Shown here in pieces: positions 54,746-63,320 of a DNA stretch of 64,000 nt. The number at the start of each line of letters is the position of its first letter. Position 1 is the stretch's first letter. Origin of the DNA: Bacteriovoracaceae bacterium (GTDB lineage Bacteria; Bdellovibrionota; Bacteriovoracia; Bacteriovoracales; Bacteriovoracaceae); the NCBI GenBank assembly GCA_013141065.1, contig JABFRR010000016.1:126147-190146 (forward strand). The letters run 5' to 3'. Both the position numbers and the translations under genes were made by a program. The notes beneath the pieces were generated by a model. It saw only the letters and a list, made by a program, of their open reading frames with translations, made no database searches and was not told the origin of the DNA.

Positions 54746-56368
54746 ATGGATCTCATTAGGCTTATCGGTGACATTGACGAGAACTTTTATCAACTCGGGA
54801 TAAAAGACAAAGACCTAGGCAAAGTTGTTCACCAAGACGTGCGCCATATGCTTAGAACACCTTGGAATAACATCAACAAATTAATTCAAGATATTGGTCA
54901 ATCAATCATTAAAAATACCTTAGTAAAAAACACTGATCATTACCGACATCTCAAAGCGTATAGCGAAGGAATGGGGATCAAAATTGAAGAATGTGCGTAC
55001 GTAATGCTCATTCCAGAAATTGTAAGTGCCATGACTAAATGGGCGCCAGGATTTATCAAAGGTAATCTAGGTTGTTCGACGTTTATTTTAAGAAATAAAG
55101 ATGGTGACGTGACTCATGGAAGAATTCTTGATTTCCCTCTTCAAGGCTCTTACGATCGTTACGAACGCTCTATTTTATACGACTTAAATGGAATGCCTAA
55201 AACACTAGGCTTCGGCTCCAGTGGAATTCCCTACCCATCAATTACGCTCATGACTGAAGACGGACTTACACTGGCCTTGCATCAAAAATTTACTAATGTA
55301 TTTAATCCAAAAGGTATTTCAATTTTTGAATTCATTTTTAAAATGATCAAAGAGGCACGTGATAAAAAATCAATTGTCGAATTCATTAAAAAAAATCAAA
55401 CAATTACAACTTGGTGTCTTTACATGACATTTAGTGATGGCGAAGTGCTGGCCTGTGATTTAAACGGGCCAGATAGTTTTATCAATGAACTGATACTCCC
55501 AGATACAGGCATATTGTATTTTTGTAATCATCTTGAAGATAAGTCAATCGATCAAAGACAATTTTTGCCATTAGGCTTTGACCAATACAACCAAATGAGA
55601 GCAACTGTGGCTCAAGAAAAAATTGAACTTTTTTTAAATAAAAATAAAACTCAACCAACAGACTTAGAACTCCTAGAATTAATGTCTAAACCACATAACC
55701 AAAAATTAAAAAATAATTCCTTTGAAAAATATAATCTTGATAACCTAACGGCCAGTACATTAAGCCTCATGGTCATGAACTCTACTAAGAGTTCTGTTTT
55801 AAATATCAATGGGCCAGCACCAAAAGTCTTTCGAGACGACATAAGTGAAATAAAAAATATTTTTGATCGCCCTCTAGTCACAAAAATAAAAATTAATAAA
55901 AAATCTCTTTTTGATACTGAGTATTTCCAAGGTCTCCATCTCATCATGGAAGCGCAAAAAGCGTTTGACTCTCACGACTCAGTCTTACTTTATCACAACT
56001 TACAAATGGCCATTGATCATTTGGAAAACTATCCAGAAAAGAACATTGCTCTTTTTTATTTTCTCATCGCTCAATATCTCAATGAAACACATCCACAAGT
56101 ACTCGCTCACCTGTTAAGTGATTTTAAAAATTTTGAAGGTAACTTACCACCGTACTTAAATGATCACTGCATAATGTTTATTGGTCGTCTAGAGCGCATT
56201 TTAAAACTTGCTCCAAGTATAAATATTGATTCAATTCAAACACAAAAGTTAAGAGAAATTTACAAGCGAGAACTAAAAATACCGAGTGCTATTTTTCATT
56301 TTACGAGTCAATCGATGATTATTCCGAGAATTGATATTCTCGATATTATCTATATTTTGACTACATAA
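54746..56368 (+). CDS. Ntn-hydrolase (C45/choloylglycine-hydrolase-like) with long C-terminal extension
   Basis: 540 residues. GNLGCSTFIL places a likely nucleophile Cys110 after a Gly, as in C45 acyl-CoA:6-aminopenicillanate acyltransferase precursors that self-cleave at G-C. Downstream HGRILDFPLQG, TLALHQKFTNVF and ILYFCNHLED fit the family's strands. The first 109 residues would be a cleaved propeptide. There is no signal peptide. The last 150 residues are beyond the usual family length and unassigned. Possible amide or acyl-transfer chemistry; substrate unknown. Confidence 0.72.
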   Translation: MDLIRLIGDIDENFYQLGIKDKDLGKVVHQDVRHMLRTPWNNINKLIQDIGQSIIKNTLVKNTDHYRHLKAYSEGMGIKIEECAYVMLIPEIVSAMTKWAPGFIKGNLGCSTFILRNKDGDVTHGRILDFPLQGSYDRYERSILYDLNGMPKTLGFGSSGIPYPSITLMTEDGLTLALHQKFTNVFNPKGISIFEFIFKMIKEARDKKSIVEFIKKNQTITTWCLYMTFSDGEVLACDLNGPDSFINELILPDTGILYFCNHLEDKSIDQRQFLPLGFDQYNQMRATVAQEKIELFLNKNKTQPTDLELLELMSKPHNQKLKNNSFEKYNLDNLTASTLSLMVMNSTKSSVLNINGPAPKVFRDDISEIKNIFDRPLVTKIKINKKSLFDTEYFQGLHLIMEAQKAFDSHDSVLLYHNLQMAIDHLENYPEKNIALFYFLIAQYLNETHPQVLAHLLSDFKNFEGNLPPYLNDHCIMFIGRLERILKLAPSINIDSIQTQKLREIYKRELKIPSAIFHFTSQSMIIPRIDILDIIYILTT

Positions 56369-56396
56369 AAAAGGCTTCCAAATGGAAGCCTTTTTT
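56367..56396. terminator. bidirectional terminator
   Basis: A perfect 14-base arm A-rich/G-C stem (56367-56380 with 56383-56396; realistically closing a four-base loop at 56380-56383), flanked by A-run and T-run. It follows the Ntn-hydrolase stop and lies before the convergent DUF4360-type gene stop. Confidence 0.85.
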
Positions 56397-56420
56397 ATGT
56401 AATATTGTTTAACTAAGAAA

Positions 56421-57023
56421 TTAATTTGAACAACGTCTCCATTGCAATTGATAGAGTATTCCGGCTTTAAAGTCTGCAGAATCTACTGTTGCCATGGCTT
56501 CATCATTATAACGGTTAGTTTTTACTAACATCGCTGCATTAACTCTTAAAATAGTGTCTGCTCCACAAGGAGACCAAACTTGAGCATGAATACCAATTTC
56601 ATTTTTGAAAGTATAATCTGTATCTGTTCTTCCCATATACGTTTTATCGAATTTAGGGCCTCTCGATCCTGCAAGAAAATATTCTGCAGTCAATCGAGCA
56701 GATGCCTGTACTGGTAAACTAACATATCCACGATAGTCGACATCTACCACTGAAACACTAAATCCCTGTGGAACATGAACTGGAATAGCAATACTACAAG
56801 ATTTTCTTTCTAGGTTTTTATTCATACCTCCAGCTTCTACAATAAATTGATCAAAAATAATTGAGAGTGACTTTGCATCATCGCTTAATGTAACTGACGC
56901 CGTATTGGCCGGACATCCATTACCTCCATATCCTGGAACACCTAGAGATATATCATCTGCTGAAAATGCAGCAAAAGACATAAGACAAAGACTCATAGAT
57001 AAAACTTTTTTACAAAACATCAT
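56421..57023 (-). CDS. secreted DUF4360-type protein
   Basis: 200 residues with a signal peptide ending near ...SFAAFSA (residue 21). The features I associate with DUF4360 are present: GYGGNGCPANTASVTLSDD, LSIIFDQFIVEAG, RKSCSIAIPVHVPQGFSVSV and VDYRGYVSLP, and an even number of cysteines (GCP, KSC, SPC, RRC) that probably pair. Function of the family is unknown, exported. It is divergent from another member at 57247-57993, with an inverted repeat between them. Confidence 0.75.
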   Translation of the reverse strand: MMFCKKVLSMSLCLMSFAAFSADDISLGVPGYGGNGCPANTASVTLSDDAKSLSIIFDQFIVEAGGMNKNLERKSCSIAIPVHVPQGFSVSVVDVDYRGYVSLPVQASARLTAEYFLAGSRGPKFDKTYMGRTDTDYTFKNEIGIHAQVWSPCGADTILRVNAAMLVKTNRYNDEAMATVDSADFKAGILYQLQWRRCSN

Positions 57024-57123
57024 TTTTCCCCCTCTTGGAACCGAACATTTTTGTTCGTGATAATTATTTTTTAAATGATCAAAGAAGGAATTGGAAGTAT
57101 AAATGCTTCATGCCTTGTGATTG

Positions 57124-57175
57124 ATCGCCACCTGGTTATATCCACCGCTTTGACTTAACCACCTGGCGATATAAT
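57124..57175 (+). promoter_or_regulatory. inverted-repeat operator and promoter between divergent DUF4360-type genes
   Basis: Left arm ATCGCCACCTGGTTA (57124-57138) and right arm TAACCACCTGGCGAT (57156-57170) are inverted repeats matching at 13 of 15 positions, centre to centre 32 bases (about three helical turns). The right arm lies exactly between TTGACT (57150-57155) and a perfect TATAAT (57170-57175), with a 14-base spacer that is short for an unaided promoter. This suggests regulator-controlled expression of the plus-strand gene; the candidate regulator is the HTH protein at 58121. Confidence 0.62.
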
Positions 57176-57246
57176 CTTTCATTCACTCTATAAGTCGATT
57201 GCCTCCAAAAACTTATTCGACTAAATATAAAGAACAGGGGGTCCTT

Positions 57247-57993
57247 ATGAAATCATTTTATACTTCAACATTTTTTTTACTCGCTATGATGACTAACGCC
57301 TATTCAAATGATTTTCAAATTTCCAATATAAGAGTGGGAGGTTTAGGATGTCCGAGTGAACAAACCCAAATTATTTTTTCGCCAGACTCAACTTCTGCAA
57401 GTCTAATTTTTGCACACTTTGAATCACGTGTGCCATCACCAGTTGTTGGCCCAAAAGCTTCCCCATATATTTCGTCACTCAATTGCAATATTTTTCTTGA
57501 TGTCAAACTTCCTGCTGGAAAAAAACTTGATAGCCTAGATATTAGCTATGACATGCGAGGATTCACCTCTTTAGAAAAAGGTGTGCAAGGAAATTTCAAA
57601 AGTTATTTAATCAGTAAAAGTGGAATGGGTCTTGAAAGAGTTCCAAATGCTCCAGATGCCTTAATCGAAAAATACTGGTCTCAATCAGCATTTCCACAAG
57701 AGGAAGACTTCACACTTTCGGCCACTAAAAAAATTGCCTTACATTCACAATGTGCTCGAGGTTCTGCCAGTGACGTTGTATCTATTAGGCTTCAACACAC
57801 TCTTACCAGCCAAATAATGAGAGGGTATGAAACTCTTTCACAAGGTTCGATCACCATGGACACTAGTGATTTAACTGGTGGATTAAAAATTAGAGCGACA
57901 ACTTCAACTTGTCAAAATCAACCAGCAAATCCAGGTGGACGAAACTGTCGAATCATTAGAAACGGTGGCAGATCACAACAAGTTTGTATTTAA
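57247..57993 (+). CDS. secreted DUF4360-type protein, second copy
   Basis: 248 residues from ATG 57247, which has GGGGG about five bases upstream and begins the signal peptide (FFLLAMMTNAYS). It shows the same pattern as its divergent neighbour: GGLGCPSEQTQIIFSPDSTS, LIFAHFESRV, SLNCNIFLDVKLPAGKKLDS and DISYDMRGFTSLEKG. The extra C-terminus ends in a basic Gly/Asn-rich tail (NPGGRNCRIIRNGGRSQQVC) with two cysteines. Similarity between the two is family-level, not a recent duplication. Terminator follows. Confidence 0.72.
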   Translation: MKSFYTSTFFLLAMMTNAYSNDFQISNIRVGGLGCPSEQTQIIFSPDSTSASLIFAHFESRVPSPVVGPKASPYISSLNCNIFLDVKLPAGKKLDSLDISYDMRGFTSLEKGVQGNFKSYLISKSGMGLERVPNAPDALIEKYWSQSAFPQEEDFTLSATKKIALHSQCARGSASDVVSIRLQHTLTSQIMRGYETLSQGSITMDTSDLTGGLKIRATTSTCQNQPANPGGRNCRIIRNGGRSQQVCI

Positions 57994-58014
57994 ATTTACT
58001 ATTAAATAGAGGTG

Positions 58015-58041
58015 GTGGTGCCTTTGTGGCGCCACTTTTTT
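58015..58041 (+). terminator. rho-independent terminator after the second DUF4360-type gene
   Basis: GTGGTGCC (58015-58022) pairs with GGCGCCAC (58028-58035) through one T-G wobble, loop TTTGT, followed by a run of T bases to 58041. Confidence 0.78.
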
Positions 58042-58120
58042 ACACGAGTGACTATAAGAATTGATGAAAACTAACTCTTTCTGTCTCAGTGTTCATTAAA
58101 CTTTATCTCTTAATAAGACT

Positions 58121-58963
58121 TTGTTAAAAAAAGGAATGGAAGTTGATTCAAGCAATATTTTATCCACTACAGTTAATCAAGCACTCAGAGAAATGACGAC
58201 TGCTTACCTCAATCAACATCCTTCTTTGTCACTCAACTCTTTGGCAATTCGCTCAGGGGTTCCTGCGACGACCATGCGTAGACTTATGCAGGAAGAAAAT
58301 CGCACTGAGCTTGCCCCTCACAGTGTGCTTTCTCTAGTCTCTTATATTTTGAAAGAAAAACGAATAAGTCGATTGTTGCAGATTATAGACGGGCCAGTAG
58401 CAGATTTACTAAAAAAATGCTTTGACCAATTTATTTTTGACGAAGCAAAGTCAGACCATAAAATTGATTCTAATTTAAACGAAGTTCTTAGAGACAAAGT
58501 AGCTTATCTCGTCTACAAACTTGCGGCCAATCATTGTGGTGTGTGTTTCGACGAATTAAAAAATACATTGGGATTAGAAGGACTAAAAAAATGTCATGAG
58601 CTCCTCAGTCAAAAATGGCTCATTATTGACCAAGATGGAAAGATTCACGCTAAAGAAAAAAATTTTACTCTCGATCTAGTGACCGCACATCAACATTCTC
58701 ATACTCTGATTGACCAATACAGACCGTCAGAAGTAAAGTCAGGCATAAATTTATTTTATTCACTCTCAGAAGCAATGACAACTGAAGGCATAAAACAAAT
58801 TAAAGAAATTGAAAAAGATGCGATAAAAAAAATATATGATGTTATGACTAATAAAAACTATCAAGGCGACATCCCCTATTTTGCCATTGTTCTTTCTGAA
58901 GCCATAGGGTTTTATAACACTACTCAAATTGAAGAAATTAACAATACCGGAGTTCAACAATGA
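58121..58963 (+). CDS. predicted HTH DNA-binding protein
   Basis: 280 residues if TTG 58121 is used, 275 from ATG 58136; neither has a strong ribosome site. Residues about 40-70 (LSLNSLAIRSGVPATTMRRL) read as a helix-turn-helix (SLNSLAIRSGVPATTMRRL: two helices around SGVPAT). The rest is helical (HCGVCFDELKNTLGL; LLSQKWLIIDQDGK) and could be a second winged-helix and a dimerisation region. No enzymatic motif. It may act on the neighbouring DUF4360-type promoters (inference). Overlaps the next gene by four bases (ATGA). Confidence 0.65.
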   Translation: MLKKGMEVDSSNILSTTVNQALREMTTAYLNQHPSLSLNSLAIRSGVPATTMRRLMQEENRTELAPHSVLSLVSYILKEKRISRLLQIIDGPVADLLKKCFDQFIFDEAKSDHKIDSNLNEVLRDKVAYLVYKLAANHCGVCFDELKNTLGLEGLKKCHELLSQKWLIIDQDGKIHAKEKNFTLDLVTAHQHSHTLIDQYRPSEVKSGINLFYSLSEAMTTEGIKQIKEIEKDAIKKIYDVMTNKNYQGDIPYFAIVLSEAIGFYNTTQIEEINNTGVQQ

Positions 58964-59274
58964 AAATATTTTTAATCATATGCCTTTCATTTTTATTCAT
59001 ATCAAACGCCTTTGCTATTGATCAAAACTCCATTGACTTGCTTACCAAAAAAGGATTTCAAGTCAGAATGGGAGAATTAACAGGGGCAGGTTCAAAAATG
59101 TCCATCACACGTTTAGCAGGATTAATACACTCTGATGGAATCATCATGAAAGAGGAAATTCACAATCTCACTTTAAATCAAACAAATAATCCAAGTATTT
59201 CTGATATAAAAGAAATCATCGTTGGTGATAGTGTTATAAGTGCTCATGAACTTGAAGGATTTTTTACGCGTTAA
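58960..59274 (+). CDS. small secreted protein
   Basis: 104 residues with a clear signal peptide (IFLIICLSFLFISNAFA), then about 85 residues of an acidic, mixed helical domain without cysteines. No family recognised. The ATG is inside the stop of the upstream HTH gene (ATGA), so it is translated with it. The pair regulator plus exported small protein is of unknown purpose. Confidence 0.68.
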   Translation: MKIFLIICLSFLFISNAFAIDQNSIDLLTKKGFQVRMGELTGAGSKMSITRLAGLIHSDGIIMKEEIHNLTLNQTNNPSISDIKEIIVGDSVISAHELEGFFTR

Positions 59275-59332
59275 GTGCATATACAAGCATTGTCTATTTG
59301 GATTCTTTTCATCAATCAATTATATTATTGAA

Positions 59333-59821
59333 ATGAAAAAAATTAATATATTAAAAAGACTTCATCATCGATCACCTTACTTACTTGTTGATGAAGTCCT
59401 AAGTCATTCGAAGCTAAAAATTCATGTTCAAAAAACACCACTTGCCCATGAAGGATATCTTCAAGGTCATTTTCCCGGAGCACCCGTGGTTCCTGGGGCG
59501 ATGATGCAAGAAATGACAACTCAAGCTGCTGGATTATTATTAGCAGAATACTATTCTCCGGTGCCAGATTACGATTCAAATATAACAAAAGGACATGCCC
59601 TCGGCGTATTGAGAAGTATTCATAAAGCAAAATATAAAATGTTTGCTAGGCCGAATGACAAACTTGATATTTATGTAGAACTCATCGAGTTTATTGATCA
59701 ATCATATCGTTTTAAAGCGAGCATTGAAAATGCAGGTAAAAAAATTATGCAAAATGAATTCACGCTTGTAAATATCAGTGAAGATAAACTAAAAGGAATT
59801 ATGGACGCACCGAAATCTTAA
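59333..59821 (+). CDS. FabZ-like 3-hydroxyacyl-[ACP] dehydratase (hotdog fold)
   Basis: 162 residues from ATG 59333; an upstream ATG or TTG would only add unrelated residues. FabZ landmarks: LKRLHHRSPYLLVDEV, GYLQGHFPGAPVVPGAMMQE (His46 and Glu60, the catalytic pair) and TQAAGLLL. A later segment NITKGHALGVLRSIHKAKY replaces the usual core strand. It is not inside a fatty-acid gene cluster, and housekeeping fabZ normally sits near lpxD/lpxA, so this may be a specialised second copy. Its end overlaps a coiled-coil gene on the other strand by 23 bases. Confidence 0.82.
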   Translation: MKKINILKRLHHRSPYLLVDEVLSHSKLKIHVQKTPLAHEGYLQGHFPGAPVVPGAMMQEMTTQAAGLLLAEYYSPVPDYDSNITKGHALGVLRSIHKAKYKMFARPNDKLDIYVELIEFIDQSYRFKASIENAGKKIMQNEFTLVNISEDKLKGIMDAPKS

Positions 59822-60245
59822 GAGTTTTTTCAATATTGTCCAAACGAAAACGTAGTGCATTGATGAGCTCTTGCATCTGCTCAATATCTTGATTCTTTAA
59901 ACTCATTACATCTTCTTTGAGTTTTTTAAGCTCTTCATTAATCTTTAAATTATCCCTTGTATTTTTTTCTGCTGCAGAACTTGCCTCAGTCTCTGCATTT
60001 ATTTTTTGTTCTTGTTCTTTATATTTTTTAACAACTGCATCCAACTCTTTAATCGTTTTTGTATTTTCGGCATTTTTAGCTTCAAGATCTTTCACTTCAC
60101 GTGTTAAATCGACTAAGTGTTTTTCAATCAACCCCAGACGTTCAGCTTTATTTAATCCTTTATTCTCTGATTCTTCAAAAGTCTCGGCCGAAGTAGAATT
60201 TATAAATAAGATTAGGAGAGTAAAAGCAATAGTCGCATGGCGCAT
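59799..60245 (-). CDS. periplasmic coiled-coil protein
   Basis: 148 residues: signal peptide (FTLLILFINSTSA), then almost entirely heptad-like helix (HLVDLTREVKDLEAKNAENTK, then LNKINEELKKLKEDVMSLK-type repeats, written INEELKKLKEDVMSLKNQ). No domain beyond the coil. Similar short exported coiled-coil proteins are common and may be trimeric or envelope-spanning spacers. Convergent with the FabZ-like gene. Confidence 0.68.
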   Translation of the reverse strand: MRHATIAFTLLILFINSTSAETFEESENKGLNKAERLGLIEKHLVDLTREVKDLEAKNAENTKTIKELDAVVKKYKEQEQKINAETEASSAAEKNTRDNLKINEELKKLKEDVMSLKNQDIEQMQELINALRFRLDNIEKTLKISVRP

Positions 60246-60411
60246 ATACCAATCCCTTGTTTTTTATAATATTATGTCCCTGTAAAAAGTATCATCAATT
60301 AAGAAAAACTCACAATATAATCAAATCCCGACTAACCAAATCTAATAATCTGTGTTAGGTTGACCCATCATTTTTTTTATAAACCGTTGAATTCTTTACA
60401 GAGGAGTTTTC

Positions 60412-61317
60412 ATGAAAATCTTTAAGAGACCTGTTTTAGGCCTATTGTTACTAGCATTAGCATTACCTGCTATGGCAGAAGATGTTCTTGGAACACTAGA
60501 CAATCCAGTTAAAATTTTCTTCACTCCATCAGTAGATGCAAATACAATTGCCACAAATTCGACCTCATTCTTAAAATTCATGGAAAAAGAAACTGGTTAT
60601 TATTTTAAGTCAGGAATTCCTGCAAACTTCATCGCAGTAGTCGAAGCTTTTGGTTCTAACCGCGCTGACGTAGCTGTAATGAACTCTTTTGGATACCTAC
60701 TTGCTCATTCTAAATTCGGAGCAGAGGCAAAACTTAAAGCACTTAGACATGGAAAGGATTACTACGCTGGAGCTATTTATGTTTCTGAAAAATCAGGAAT
60801 TAAAGACTTAAAAGGTTTAGCTGGAAAGAAGTTTGCTTTCACTGATGCTTCATCAACTTCAGGTTACCTTTACCCTTTAAAAATCTTTAAAGATGCAAAA
60901 GTTAAACTTGGAAGTACCGTTTATGCTGGTAAACACGACAGTGTCATCACAAGTATTTATCAAGGACAAGTTGATGCTGGTGCTGCATTTTATTCTGATG
61001 CATTTGATGGAAAAATTAAAGACGCCAGAGAAAGAGTTCTTACTCAATTTCCAGACGTAGAACAAAAAATTAAAGTTCTTAAAATTACAGATAAAATTCC
61101 AAACGATCCCTTTGTCTTTAGAAAAGGTGTCTCTCCAGAAATGACAAATAAAATTGTGGCCGCTCTAGTAAAATATTTAGGTACAGAAGAAGGTAAAACT
61201 ACTTTCAAAAATATTTATGCCATTGATGGAATTGTTCCAGCAACAAACAAAGACTACGACTCACTTCGTGCTGTTGTAAAAGCTGCTGATTTAGATATTG
61301 GTGCTTTAGTTAAATAA
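60412..61317 (+). CDS. phnD: phosphonate/phosphite-type ABC substrate-binding protein (PhnD family)
   Basis: 301 residues with a signal peptide (VLGLLLLALALPAMA). PhnD-type landmarks: VKIFFTPSVDANTIATNS, FLKFMEKETGYYFKSGIP, VEAFGSNRADVAVMNSFGYL, KKFAFTDASSTSGYLYP and VDAGAAFYSDAFDGK. Strong GAGGAG precedes ATG 60412. It delivers phosphonate, phosphite or phosphate to the adjacent PhnC/PhnE; only the importer is present here, with no C-P lyase or phosphonatase gene, so phosphate or phosphite import is also plausible. 25 bases to phnC. Confidence 0.92.
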   Translation: MKIFKRPVLGLLLLALALPAMAEDVLGTLDNPVKIFFTPSVDANTIATNSTSFLKFMEKETGYYFKSGIPANFIAVVEAFGSNRADVAVMNSFGYLLAHSKFGAEAKLKALRHGKDYYAGAIYVSEKSGIKDLKGLAGKKFAFTDASSTSGYLYPLKIFKDAKVKLGSTVYAGKHDSVITSIYQGQVDAGAAFYSDAFDGKIKDARERVLTQFPDVEQKIKVLKITDKIPNDPFVFRKGVSPEMTNKIVAALVKYLGTEEGKTTFKNIYAIDGIVPATNKDYDSLRAVVKAADLDIGALVK

Positions 61318-61342
61318 TTTATTTTTATAGGAATGGATTGTT

Positions 61343-62101
61343 ATGTTAGAAATTAAAGGGCTCGAAAAAGTCTATCCCAACGGTCACCACGCACTAAAAA
61401 ATGTTTCTTTTAGTGTTCCACAAGGTGAATTTTTAGTCGTTATTGGTTTGTCTGGATCAGGTAAATCAACAATGCTTAGATGTATAAATCGACTTCACGA
61501 TCCTACTGGTGGTAAAGTCGATTTTAATAATGTTGATACGACAAAGTTAAAAGGTGCTGCCCTTAGAAAAATTCGATCTGAAATTGGGATGATTTTTCAA
61601 CATTTCAATCTTATTCCTAGAAAAACGGTCATGGAAAATGTCCTTTCTGGAAATCTTTCAAGAACTGGCATCGTCGCTTCTATTTTTGGTATTCATTCTG
61701 ATGAAACTAAAGCACTAGCAAGAAAGTACATTGAGATTGTTGGATTAAAGGGCAAAGAACGCAATCGCGCCGACAACCTTTCAGGTGGGCAGCAACAACG
61801 TGTCGCCATTGCACGAGCTCTGATGCAAAATCCTAAAATCCTACTCGCAGACGAACCAGTCGCATCTCTTGATCCAGCGACTTCGCATTCAGTTATGCAG
61901 TATCTCAAAAAAGTAAACGAAGAATTAGGTGTAACAGTTATTTGTAACCTCCATTTTTTATCTTTAGTTCGTCAATACGCTCATAGAGTTGTTGCCCTTA
62001 AGGGTGGAAAACTAATCTATGATGGAAAACCACTAGAGATTAATGAAGAATGGTTTAAAACGATTTACGGTGAAGAAGCTGTAGAAGTAACTATTAACTA
62101 A
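61343..62101 (+). CDS. phnC: phosphonate-type ABC transporter ATPase (PhnC)
   Basis: 252 residues: Walker A GLSGSGKSTMLRCINRL, Q-loop MIFQHFNLIPRKTVMENVL, signature LSGGQQQRVAIARALMQ, Walker B ILLADEPVASLDP and H-loop position ICNLHFL. The NVLSGNL...SIFGI insert is characteristic of PhnC. It forms the ATPase dimer of the importer with PhnE and PhnD on either side. RBS-like GGAATGG just upstream; 27 bases to phnE. Confidence 0.95.
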   Translation: MLEIKGLEKVYPNGHHALKNVSFSVPQGEFLVVIGLSGSGKSTMLRCINRLHDPTGGKVDFNNVDTTKLKGAALRKIRSEIGMIFQHFNLIPRKTVMENVLSGNLSRTGIVASIFGIHSDETKALARKYIEIVGLKGKERNRADNLSGGQQQRVAIARALMQNPKILLADEPVASLDPATSHSVMQYLKKVNEELGVTVICNLHFLSLVRQYAHRVVALKGGKLIYDGKPLEINEEWFKTIYGEEAVEVTIN

Positions 62102-62128
62102 TTTTATAATTGATAAGAGAGCTCCCCA

Positions 62129-63178
62129 ATGAAACAAAACGTATATAGAGTACCTAACAAATCTATTCAAAATATTAAGGCCATTACACTAGATGTCCTA
62201 GCTTGGGCCTATATGGCCTTAGTAAGCTATAAAATCATCTACGAAAAAATAATTATTGATGAAAGGTATCCTGAGTTCAGTTGGAATCAGCCACTTTATT
62301 CACTCTATGCTGGAATAGTGATTGCTGCACTTTTGTTTTTTTCTAAACTCTCTTTAGGTAGAGGAATGTTCGGTCTCATTAAATACGATGAAAATGAAAG
62401 CCCAACTTCTCAGGCATTTGCTTACATCGGATATTTACTCATTTTACTTACTTTCATCGCTGGTTTTTATGTTTCGCAAATATCACTTAAAGAATTTTTA
62501 TCTGAAAGTGGACTTGAAGGTGCCAAAAGAATTTTCAAAGCGCTATTTAATCCTAATTGGTCAATTTTTGAGGAAGGATTATTTGCTGCTATTGAAACCA
62601 TTTATATGGCCTTCATTGCAACAGCAGTGGCAATTCCCATTGCTTTTGTCTTAGGATTTTTTGCTGCCAGAAATTTAATGAATGAGAACGCCCTGGCGTT
62701 TACATTTTACAACTTGCTTCGAGCTTTTTTAAATATTTCTCGCTCAATTGAGCCTTTAGTTTGGGCCATTATTTTTTCTGTCTGGGTAGGTATTGGGCCA
62801 TTTTCTGGAATGCTCGCACTTTGTATCCACTCAATTGCCTCTTTGACTAAGCAATATTCTGAACAAATTGAATCTATTGATGACGGACCGATTGAAGCGA
62901 TAACGGCTACGGGTGCACACCCTATTCAAGTTGTTTGGTTTGGAGTTGTTCCACAAATTGTTCTACCTTACTTATCTTATACAATTTATCGATGGGATAT
63001 AAACGTCAGAATGGCGACTATTATCGGTCTCGTTGGCGGTGGTGGTATTGGTAACTTACTTATGCAATACCAAGGTCAAGCACGTTGGAATGAAGTTGGA
63101 ATGCTCGTCATTTTAATTGCAGCGATCGTGTGGACAATGGACTGGGCGTCTTCAAAGTTAAGAGAAGCACTGAAGTAA
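62129..63178 (+). CDS. phnE: phosphonate-type ABC transporter permease (PhnE)
   Basis: 349 residues, longer than many PhnE (about 260) because of an N-terminal part with two or three extra membrane segments (about 17-100). The binding-protein-dependent transport core follows, with the EAA loop GPIEAITATGAHPIQVVWFG and a final VGGGGIGNLLMQY. It is the membrane channel for the adjacent PhnD/PhnC. Last gene of the operon; no clear terminator, the 140 bases that follow being AT-rich. Confidence 0.92.
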   Translation: MKQNVYRVPNKSIQNIKAITLDVLAWAYMALVSYKIIYEKIIIDERYPEFSWNQPLYSLYAGIVIAALLFFSKLSLGRGMFGLIKYDENESPTSQAFAYIGYLLILLTFIAGFYVSQISLKEFLSESGLEGAKRIFKALFNPNWSIFEEGLFAAIETIYMAFIATAVAIPIAFVLGFFAARNLMNENALAFTFYNLLRAFLNISRSIEPLVWAIIFSVWVGIGPFSGMLALCIHSIASLTKQYSEQIESIDDGPIEAITATGAHPIQVVWFGVVPQIVLPYLSYTIYRWDINVRMATIIGLVGGGGIGNLLMQYQGQARWNEVGMLVILIAAIVWTMDWASSKLREALK

Positions 63179-63320
63179 TAGTCTTTAAGTCGTCTATTTA
63201 ATCATGCAGGTCTTAAGTTTACATGCGACATTTGGTCGTGGAATAAGCTTTAAATTTTTAAGATTATTTTTAAATGTAATATTATTTATTTTTATATAAT
63301 GCCCAATCTGCAAGGCTTTA

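Noticed and set aside
60246..60411. Pho-box search upstream of phnD
   Set aside because: TTGACC and TATAAA occur but only 12 bases apart, and no CTGTCAT-like tandem motif is visible.
63179..63320. Terminator between phnE and the solute-binding gene
   Set aside because: CATGCGACATTTGGTCGTGG could form a weak stem, but without a T-run, so I did not call it.
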